Part shown: one piece after another, positions 1 through 5,894 of the stretch
How the letters are laid out: each line of letters starts with the position of its first letter
How positions within the stretch are numbered: position 1 is the first letter of the stretch
Origin: Desulfuromonadales bacterium C00003068
GTDB lineage: Bacteria > Desulfobacterota > Desulfuromonadia > Desulfuromonadales > Desulfuromonadaceae
Direction of reading: 5' to 3'
Assembly (NCBI GenBank): GCA_001751155.1
Contig: MAXR01000038.1
Location: 4,737-29,515 of the forward strand
DNA: 24,779 bases
Position numbers and translations under genes: made by a program
The notes under the pieces: model-generated
What the model was told of the DNA's origin: nothing
What the model saw: only the letters and a program-made list of their open reading frames with translations
The model's database searches: none

Positions 1-35
1 GAGCTGACATGAATTGTCAGCTCCCCGTTTTTTTT
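1..35 (+). terminator. Rho-independent terminator of an upstream gene
   Basis: A perfect 9-bp inverted repeat (1-9 with 15-23) encloses the 5-nt loop TGAAT. It is followed by CCCG and eight T residues at 28-35. This is the classical intrinsic-terminator layout for a + strand gene that ends before the window. Confidence 0.9.
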
Positions 36-123
36 GGAAATAATTTCGATCATTTTGTTCATATTTTGTTAGAATCACATGGTTGAAATCTATCAATTTA
101 TAATTTTTATCATGGAGACCCAA

Positions 124-882
124 ATGAAGTCCTCAATTACACGAGCTCTATTGTTTTTGTTGATCCTGTCTTTAACTGGTTGTGCTGCCGATGGTTCCTT
201 TGATACTCAAAAAGCCTTATCTGTCGGTGGCGGAGTCTACCAAGCGACAACTCTTTCAGAGCAAAGTGTTAAACAGACTGCAACGCTTGCCGCTGTTGAA
301 TTAGATAAGCAAACACCTGTTGCGTCAAAGACTAATCCGTACGCCGTTCGCTTAAGAAAAATGACACAAAATATACAACAATACGATGGTCTTACCTTAA
401 ATTTTAAGGTCTATCTAGCAGACGATGTTAATGCCTTCGCTATGGCCGATGGTACGGTACGCGTTTATTCCGGAATTTTAGATGCTATGCCAGATGATCA
501 AGTGTTTGCTGTAATTGGCCACGAAATTGGCCATGTTAAGTTGAAGCATAGTTATAAACAAATGCGGGAAAACATCCTTGCTAACACAGCATTTCAAGCT
601 GCAGCAGCCGTAAATGGAACGGTTGCGTCTCTTACATCGTCTCAAATAGGTCAAATTGGCAAAGCTGCAGTCCAAGCTCACTTTTCTCAATCGGATGAAT
701 TGGAGGCGGATCACTATGCAGTAAACATGTTGTCATCACTTAAAAAAGATCCTCATGCCATGAAAAGGGCAATTGAAACCCTCGAACAGTTGCATGGTGC
801 AGGAGGTGGATTTTTAAGCTCCCACCCCTCAAATCCTAAGCGAATTGAACAGATTGAAAAAGATATTGCGGATTTACGTTAA
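124..882 (+). CDS. M48-family zinc metallopeptidase lipoprotein (LoiP/YggG-like)
   Basis: Predicted outer-envelope metalloprotease of 252 residues. The N-terminus is a lipoprotein signal peptide with lipobox LTGC, so Cys20 would be lipidated. The M48 zinc motif HEIGH lies at residues 133-137, with the third ligand expected at Glu194 in ELEAD. The C-terminal SSHPSNPKRI motif (about 232-241) is typical of the LoiP/BepA-type periplasmic branch. I chose ATG 124 over the upstream in-frame ATG at 79 because GGAG (114-117) sits 6 nt before it and because it yields a clean signal peptide; the longer start adds 15 residues before the signal. Family knowledge suggests a role in quality control of envelope proteins; the substrate is unknown. 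A DUF4197 lipoprotein gene follows after 24 nt, so the two are probably co-transcribed. Confidence 0.9.
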   Translation: MKSSITRALLFLLILSLTGCAADGSFDTQKALSVGGGVYQATTLSEQSVKQTATLAAVELDKQTPVASKTNPYAVRLRKMTQNIQQYDGLTLNFKVYLADDVNAFAMADGTVRVYSGILDAMPDDQVFAVIGHEIGHVKLKHSYKQMRENILANTAFQAAAAVNGTVASLTSSQIGQIGKAAVQAHFSQSDELEADHYAVNMLSSLKKDPHAMKRAIETLEQLHGAGGGFLSSHPSNPKRIEQIEKDIADLR

Positions 883-906
883 GACACTTGTTGATTGGAG
901 ACTGCT

Positions 907-1653
907 ATGATGCGTACGTACCTTTGTATTTCGTGCCGTATTTTTTCCGTATTTGTATTGCTGCTACTGGTTTCATGTGTTGATGTTCAAAATAACTCGC
1001 AATTAAGTGGCCTATTGAGCTCTTTGGGTACATCTGGCTCAGGGGGGCTTGATGAGTCAACCGTTGCCTCAGGGCTACGACAGGCTCTTGAGGTCGGTAG
1101 TTCTAGGGCGAGTGAGTTTGCTTCGAGTCCGGATGGGTTTCTTGCCAATGATCAAATTAGGATTCCACTGCCCGATAAACTACAAGGGGTTGCCGACACG
1201 TTACGTACTGTTGGTTTAGGATCACAGGTGGATCTGTTTGAAGTTAAGATGAATCGCGCCGCTGAGTCTGCAGCTGCCGAAGCGAAACCTGTATTTATCA
1301 GCGCCGTTAAAGAGATGACGCTTACCGATGCTATGGGAATTCTTAGAGGTTCCGATACCGCGGCAACCGATTATTTTCGCTCTAAAACATCCATAACCCT
1401 GCAGCAAAAATTTAAACCTGTTGTGCGTAGCAAAATGCAAGAAGTTGGTGTATATGGCCTGTATAATCAGCTCATCTCTACCTATAATTCCCTGCCTCTG
1501 GTAAAAAAAACTAACTTTGATCTTGAGGATTATTTAACAACAAAAACACAAGATGGATTATTTTCTCTTTTGGCTATCGAGGAAGAAAAGATTCGGAACA
1601 ATCCATCGGCGCGCACAACTGAACTATTAAAACAAGTATTTTCAAGCCGTTAG
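907..1653 (+). CDS. DUF4197 family lipoprotein
   Basis: A 248-residue protein of the uncharacterised DUF4197 family. Matching features are the pattern IPLPDKLQGVADTLRTVGLG, then VDLFEVKMNRAAESAAAEA, then a DAMGILRGSDTAATDYF segment. The N-terminus has a hydrophobic stretch ending in LVSC, so Cys24 is a likely lipidation site. The start is ATG 907 with GGAG at 897-900, 6 nt upstream; ATG 910 is an alternative, and a TTG at 895 lies inside the ribosome-binding site and is rejected. It follows the M48 lipoprotein gene by 24 nt, which suggests an envelope function in the same transcript. The molecular function of DUF4197 is not known to me. Confidence 0.85.
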   Translation: MMRTYLCISCRIFSVFVLLLLVSCVDVQNNSQLSGLLSSLGTSGSGGLDESTVASGLRQALEVGSSRASEFASSPDGFLANDQIRIPLPDKLQGVADTLRTVGLGSQVDLFEVKMNRAAESAAAEAKPVFISAVKEMTLTDAMGILRGSDTAATDYFRSKTSITLQQKFKPVVRSKMQEVGVYGLYNQLISTYNSLPLVKKTNFDLEDYLTTKTQDGLFSLLAIEEEKIRNNPSARTTELLKQVFSSR

Positions 1654-1798
1654 TTTGTTTATATTGCTCAGTGTTAACACTACCACTTACGTTATTTCGC
1701 CTAATGAGTAATAAGAATCAACACAGAAATTTAAATTTTCGTTCCGTATCAGGTTGTTTCTATTCCTGTTATACGTCTCATGGATAGATTTGTTTAAG

Positions 1799-1826
1799 TT
1801 GGTCTATTCTTTGCTTACAGTATATT
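1799..1826 (+). promoter_or_regulatory. Candidate promoter of the chemosensory operon
   Basis: TTGGTC (1799-1804), a 16-bp spacer and TATATT (1821-1826) lie 40 nt upstream of the first gene of the operon. The -35 box is poor (3 of 6) and the -10 box good (5 of 6), so this is only a weak sigma-70 prediction. Confidence 0.25.
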
Positions 1827-1865
1827 GAGTTGGCACAGGCTCAACACCATTTATTGGGAGATATT

Positions 1866-2234
1866 ATGGCTAAAATTTTAGTAGCAGATGATAGTAAAAC
1901 AGAGCTGGCGTTTTTGTTGAGTGCTCTCAACGGCACAGGTCACGACATTGTAACTGCAGTAGATGGTAAAGAAGCTGAGGAAAAAGCTAAAGCAGAGCCT
2001 TTTGATCTCATTATACTTGATGTGATTATGCCTAACAAAAACGGTTTTCAAGTCTGTCGTTCCCTTAAAAGAGATCCCGCATTTAAGGATATTCCTATTA
2101 TTCTGACAACGTCTAAGTCGGGTGATAGCGATAAGTTTTGGGGCAAAAAACAAGGTGCAGATGAGTATATCACCAAACCATATGAACCCGTTGAGATCCT
2201 TTTGGCGGTTAAGAAACACCTTGGAGGCGCTTAG
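1866..2234 (+). CDS. Single-domain CheY/PilH-like response regulator
   Basis: A 122-residue stand-alone receiver. The acidic pair is at D8-D9 (VADDS), the predicted phosphorylation site is Asp52 (ILDVIMP), the switch Thr is in TTS (81-83), and the conserved Lys is K104 in TKPYEP. There is no output domain. The start ATG 1866 has GGGAG at 1856-1860; the longer in-frame reading from a TTG at 1830 has no support. The stop codon overlaps the GTG of the next gene, so translation is probably coupled. As the first gene of the cluster it is the obvious soluble acceptor for the CheA encoded downstream, like PilG/PilH of Pil-Chp systems; whether it drives motility, pili or another output cannot be read from the sequence. 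Confidence 0.92.
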   Translation: MAKILVADDSKTELAFLLSALNGTGHDIVTAVDGKEAEEKAKAEPFDLIILDVIMPNKNGFQVCRSLKRDPAFKDIPIILTTSKSGDSDKFWGKKQGADEYITKPYEPVEILLAVKKHLGGA

Positions 2235-2770
2235 TGGATATCGCTTCTGTTTTTAAACGTTATGCAATGGAGGGGACAGGGCAGTTAGCACTTAAATTTG
2301 CTGATTTACCACATCTTTGTAAAATTGCTATAGAAGATGGAGAAGCCGTTTTTATTAAATTGGGGCTCCTGTCTCCCGAGGAAACCCTACAGGCCATTCG
2401 TGATAAAACCCTTTTGGAAGCAAATTTCATTCAAGGATTTAAACCACGTAAACGGTTGCCGCAACCTATCACTGAACAGTTGATTGGTTTCGAATCAGAG
2501 TCTTCAAATTCATCTCTTACGTCTTCAGCAGAATCGTCGTCGATCTCTTCTGGACGGTTTGTCTCAGCACAAAATATCTCTATTATGATTAATCACTATG
2601 TCGACATTGTTGGCCCCTTAGGTGTTGTTATGATGGAAAACTATGTGAAAGCACTTGGTTATACCCAAGGACAACAGATGGACTCTAATAGTTATAATGA
2701 CTTACTTGATAAATTGCTTATAGATTTACCCGAAGGGGTAAAGGCTGAGTTCATCATAAAACATAAATAA
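2234..2770 (+). CDS. Uncharacterised chemosensory-operon protein with DUF4388-like N-terminus
   Basis: A 178-residue soluble protein that I do not recognise with certainty. Residues about 5-75 (GTGQLALKF, KIAIEDGEAVFIKLG, LLSPEETLQAI) look like a DUF4388/PATAN-type fold, a module often attached to receivers in this lineage. A Ser-rich linker (about 88-108) leads to a C-terminal helical part with a conserved-looking stretch NHYVDIVGPLGVVMMENYVK. There is no signal peptide or membrane segment. The GTG start at 2234 overlaps the TAG stop of the preceding regulator by one base and is served by GGAGG at 2223-2227, so coupling to the regulator is likely. It is plausibly an output or adaptor partner of the pathway, but this is inference from position and the weak N-terminal resemblance. 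Confidence 0.75.
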   Translation: MDIASVFKRYAMEGTGQLALKFADLPHLCKIAIEDGEAVFIKLGLLSPEETLQAIRDKTLLEANFIQGFKPRKRLPQPITEQLIGFESESSNSSLTSSAESSSISSGRFVSAQNISIMINHYVDIVGPLGVVMMENYVKALGYTQGQQMDSNSYNDLLDKLLIDLPEGVKAEFIIKHK

Positions 2771-2821
2771 AGTATATTTTGGTACGTTTGATCAAATTTT
2801 ATAAAATTGTCGGAGGGCTAA

Positions 2822-3703
2822 ATGTTCAAAAATATGTCAATTCGTAAAAGAATTGTTGTGATGCTGGCAGTTGTATATGTCATATCTCTTGCTCTAGTTG
2901 TTGCTGGCGGAAGTTATTTCCTGAAGCGTGATGTTGTTCGTGAAGCACAACAAAAAACGGATCTTTTTGCTTCAGTTATGTCGAATTCAGCACGGTATTT
3001 ACATAATGTCATTCGACCTAAAGCTGAGGAACTTGTTTCTGAAGATGCGTATTTCCCTGAGGGTGGCGTAGGTGTCTTGATGCTTACTGAGGTCGCCCGC
3101 TATATTCAAGAAGATTATCCAGAATATATTTTTCGTTTTGCTTCTCCAAATCCACTCAACCCTGAAAGCCTTTCTAATGAGTTAGAGGATCAGGTTATTA
3201 GTGCTTTTGAAGAAGGGGAGTATGAGACTTGGAAAGGCTTTGCTAAGCGTGATGGTATTGAATTCTATGCGGTGGCAAAACCCTTAGTAGCGGGTTCTAG
3301 TTGTATTGGTTGTCATGACACCCCTGATGTTGCTCACCCTAGTCAGGTTGAAGAATATGGGACTCGGTCAGGGTATGGCTATCTTGAAGGTGATGTCGTT
3401 GGGGCGCGTTTCATCTATGTTCCTATTGCTGTCATTCAACAACAGGCGATGAAGCGTATTGCATATTTTTCAGGGGCTTTTAGTATTTTCTTCTTACTTG
3501 TTCTTTTTGCTGTTGACCGTTTTGTTGTCAGTAGTGTTGTGAAACCTATTGAGCATATTGTTGAAGTTGCGGAAGAAATTAGTCGCGGCAAGCTTGAATG
3601 TGAGTTTGATGTGAAAACAAATGATGAAATAAAGTTGCTCGCTGATGCCTTCGATCGCATGAAGGTTTCATTGGCTAAGGCAATGGATATTCTGCGCCAG
3701 TAG
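2822..3703 (+). CDS. Membrane sensor: Tll0287-like (DUF3365) c-haem domain plus HAMP
   Basis: A 293-residue inner-membrane protein. A transmembrane segment at about 11-33 is followed by a periplasmic region of the Tll0287/DUF3365 type containing one c-type haem motif CIGCH at 161-165. A second membrane segment lies at about 212-235, then a HAMP domain (about 236-288, with VVKPIEHIVEVAEEISRGKL). The protein ends there: no methyl-accepting, kinase or cyclase output follows. Strong GGAGG at 2812-2816 supports the ATG. Family knowledge: these domains bind haem and sense redox state or small ligands. Without an output domain it would have to signal through a partner, most simply the MCP/CheA complex encoded downstream. 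It could also be a remnant of a longer receptor, but the end is clean and the next gene has its own ribosome-binding site. Confidence 0.88.
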   Translation: MFKNMSIRKRIVVMLAVVYVISLALVVAGGSYFLKRDVVREAQQKTDLFASVMSNSARYLHNVIRPKAEELVSEDAYFPEGGVGVLMLTEVARYIQEDYPEYIFRFASPNPLNPESLSNELEDQVISAFEEGEYETWKGFAKRDGIEFYAVAKPLVAGSSCIGCHDTPDVAHPSQVEEYGTRSGYGYLEGDVVGARFIYVPIAVIQQQAMKRIAYFSGAFSIFFLLVLFAVDRFVVSSVVKPIEHIVEVAEEISRGKLECEFDVKTNDEIKLLADAFDRMKVSLAKAMDILRQ

Positions 3704-3737
3704 TTGTTTGAACATACACGTTAGGTGAGGTAGTGAA

Positions 3738-4520
3738 ATGACAACAAAAAACAATAAAATCCTAGTAGTTGATGATTCACCAACAGTACGACGGCTTGTT
3801 GAACTCGTATTGTCACAACATGGTTACGAGGTTATTAGTGCTGAAGATGGTGAACAAGGTCTTATAAAGGCCAGAGAACATGTGCCGGCAGCGGTGCTTG
3901 TTGATTTTGTTATGCCACGTATGAATGGCCATATGTTTTGTAAGGCTCTTCGTGAAGATGACAACCTTAAGGATATTCCTATTATCCTCATTTCATCTAA
4001 AAGTGAAGTGGTTGGTCAGGCGTTTGAAGAGAGCTTTGGTATCGTTCATTTTTTCACAAAGCCCTTTGAACCAGAAGATTTGATTGAAAAAGTCAATGAA
4101 GTGATGAATCCAGTTACAGAGGATGTGGCTGAGGCGAATGCAGAAAGCACTGCTACACCGTCAGGGTCGCTTTCATCAATTGACAATGTTGATCAATTTC
4201 TCGATTCGATTAATGATCGTTTTGATAAAGTTGTCCGTAAGTATTTTCAAAAAGATTTTCCCGTACTGATGAAAAATGTTATGGCTGACACCTTGCGAGA
4301 ATCAGGCTTGGTGAAACATCAAACATTGATTATGACAGGTGACTTAACTCGAATGTCATTGCCTGAAGCTCTTTGTTTTTGCGCTTCGACACGTCAAACT
4401 GGTCGTTTGTCAATCTTCTCTGATGATACGTTTGCAGAAATCTTCATTGAGTCGGGTAACTTTGTGTTTGCCACAGCAAGTCAGAAAGGAAAGCATAAAT
4501 TTCTGACCGATCTAATTTGA
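3738..4520 (+). CDS. Response regulator with DUF4388 domain, ended early by in-frame TGA
   Basis: The N-terminal receiver (residues 1-125) has VVDDS, predicted phospho-acceptor Asp56 (VLVDFVMP), ISS switch and TKPFEP lysine. After an acidic/Ser linker and a helical stretch (about 150-195), a DUF4388/PATAN-like module starts (MSLPEALCFCASTRQTGRLS, then IFIESGNFVFATAS). The reading frame meets TGA at 4518-4520 in the middle of this module (FLTDLI-stop). The sequence directly after continues in the same frame with 170 further sense codons that read as the rest of the same protein. The start ATG 3738 has GGTGAGG at 3724-3730. The receiver would remain functional in the 260-residue product. Either a nonsense mutation, a sequencing error, or UGA read-through/recoding explains the arrangement. 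Confidence 0.85.
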   Translation: MTTKNNKILVVDDSPTVRRLVELVLSQHGYEVISAEDGEQGLIKAREHVPAAVLVDFVMPRMNGHMFCKALREDDNLKDIPIILISSKSEVVGQAFEESFGIVHFFTKPFEPEDLIEKVNEVMNPVTEDVAEANAESTATPSGSLSSIDNVDQFLDSINDRFDKVVRKYFQKDFPVLMKNVMADTLRESGLVKHQTLIMTGDLTRMSLPEALCFCASTRQTGRLSIFSDDTFAEIFIESGNFVFATASQKGKHKFLTDLI

Positions 4521-5033
4521 CAAGACTATCGTTTGGTTTGCGATCAGCAAAGTTTACAGAAGGTTGTTGAGGAGGCACGTTCAAAAAATATTCCTATCGG
4601 CCGAGCTCTTGTTGACCAAGGTATTATCTCTGATGACGATTTAATGTTTTACTTACAGCAACATGCTCAAGATGCTCTTGATACCGCTCTTTCAACCCAT
4701 ACAGGGAATTTCTTCCTCGAAAAAGATGATCTACCTTTTAATTTAGAAGACATTAAATTTCGTATCCCAATGTATACCGTATTGTTGAAAGGTGTGCGAG
4801 GTCAGCGATTAATGTCAACCTTCTTAGATGACTCATTGATTATCACTCGTATGCCGCAGTGTGCTGAGGCAGCACAGCAGGGTATCCTTGAAGATGATGA
4901 GCAGGGCTTGATGTTGCTTCTCGATGGCGCTCGAACATTGAAAGATGTTTGTCAGGAAAGCTCACTCGAAGAAAGTGCGGTTCGGTGTGCGTGTCAGGTG
5001 CTGTATCAATCTGGACTGGCGACGATTAAATAA
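4521..5033 (+). pseudogene. Downstream half of the REC-DUF4388 gene, separated by TGA
   Basis: This open frame is in phase with the preceding gene and starts right after its TGA. It encodes the end of the DUF4388 module and a region resembling the N-terminal domain of GspE/MshE-type proteins (IPIGRALVDQGIISDDDL, then HTGNFFLEKDDLPF), followed by a helical C-terminus with LLLDGARTLKDVCQESSLEE. The only early start-type codon is a TTG at 4533 with no ribosome-binding site, so independent translation is unlikely. Joined across the TGA the protein would be 431 residues, a sensible length for a REC-DUF4388 fusion. I see no other stop or frameshift in it, and the codon pattern is still coding-like, so the break is recent, bypassed, or an error. 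Confidence 0.7.
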
Positions 5034-5072
5034 AAATTTATAGGGACTTACCCTGTAAGTAAGGATAATTAA

Positions 5073-5894
5073 ATGGCAGGTCTTCAGGACAGCTTGCTTC
5101 CAATATTTATCGAAGAGACTGAAGAGGGCTTATCGCTTATCCAAAATTTAATTTTGGCTGACAACGATGTAGTCATTTCCGCTGAGGTGTTGGAGGAAGC
5201 GAGACGAGCAGCTCACACAATTAAGGGTACTGCAGGACTCGTAAAGCGTATGCGTTCAAGTGCTATTGCAAAGGTACTTGAAGAGTTTCTCGATGGTTTT
5301 AATGTTGCGGGAGATACTTTATCAACAGACGACACAGAAAAAGTTAGGCAATGGCATTCGCAACTCGTTGAATTGCTTCAGTATGCACGTGACGGTCAGC
5401 CGGAACCTGAATTGAATGATCCTTCTTCAGAGATTGGTTCTGGACATTCAGCAGAGGGTAGTTATAGCGATGACTTGATTAATGATTTCGCCTTGCCATT
5501 TATGATGAAACTTCATCAGGCAAATGAGCACTTTGATGAGACGGTAAAGCCAGTTTGTTGCCGTTTTTACCTCGGTGGACGACAATATTTTATCTTAATA
5601 GAAGATGTTGTTGAGATTTCAGAAAGTCAAGAGATCACTTTTTTACCGTATGGACCTGCGTATGTTTCAGGATTAATTAGTTTACGTGGCGATGTTATCC
5701 CCGTAATTGACCTTGCGGCATTAGAAGGGCGAAATAACGCTTTTCCTAATCCTTATTTTTTAGTTGTTGTTCGTTGTGGCTCTGACCTTATGGCTTTTGT
5801 AAGTGATTCCCTGCCAAATCTTAATATCAAGACAGCGGGCCATAAGATTGATGTGAGTACGTTTCTGGAGCAACACAGCGTAAAGGCTTCATAA
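5073..5894 (+). CDS. HPt-CheW fusion protein
   Basis: A 273-residue soluble protein with two signalling modules. Residues about 1-105 form a histidine phosphotransfer domain with the motif AAHTIKGTAGL; the phosphorylatable residue is His48. A hydrophilic linker (about 106-155) leads to a CheW domain (about 160-265) with the hallmark GLISLRGDVIPVIDLAAL. There is no ATPase (P4) or dimerisation (P3) domain. CheW normally bridges CheA and chemoreceptors, so this protein would bring an extra HPt into the array. The ATG at 5073 is preceded by AAGGA (5061-5065) and by a small hairpin (5046-5051 with 5055-5060). Its TAA overlaps the cheA ATG by one base, indicating coupled synthesis. It might derive from a CheA duplicate that lost its kinase core; that is inference. 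Confidence 0.88.
   Translation: MAGLQDSLLPIFIEETEEGLSLIQNLILADNDVVISAEVLEEARRAAHTIKGTAGLVKRMRSSAIAKVLEEFLDGFNVAGDTLSTDDTEKVRQWHSQLVELLQYARDGQPEPELNDPSSEIGSGHSAEGSYSDDLINDFALPFMMKLHQANEHFDETVKPVCCRFYLGGRQYFILIEDVVEISESQEITFLPYGPAYVSGLISLRGDVIPVIDLAALEGRNNAFPNPYFLVVVRCGSDLMAFVSDSLPNLNIKTAGHKIDVSTFLEQHSVKAS

Noticed and set aside
1831..1850. Sigma-54-like TGGCAC element upstream of the first response regulator
   Set aside because: TGGCAC is present but no TTGC or GC element stands at the required -12 spacing.
4533..5033. Independent gene starting at TTG 4533
   Set aside because: No ribosome-binding site before it, it begins inside a domain, and it is in phase with the gene before the TGA. It is better read as the continuation of that gene.
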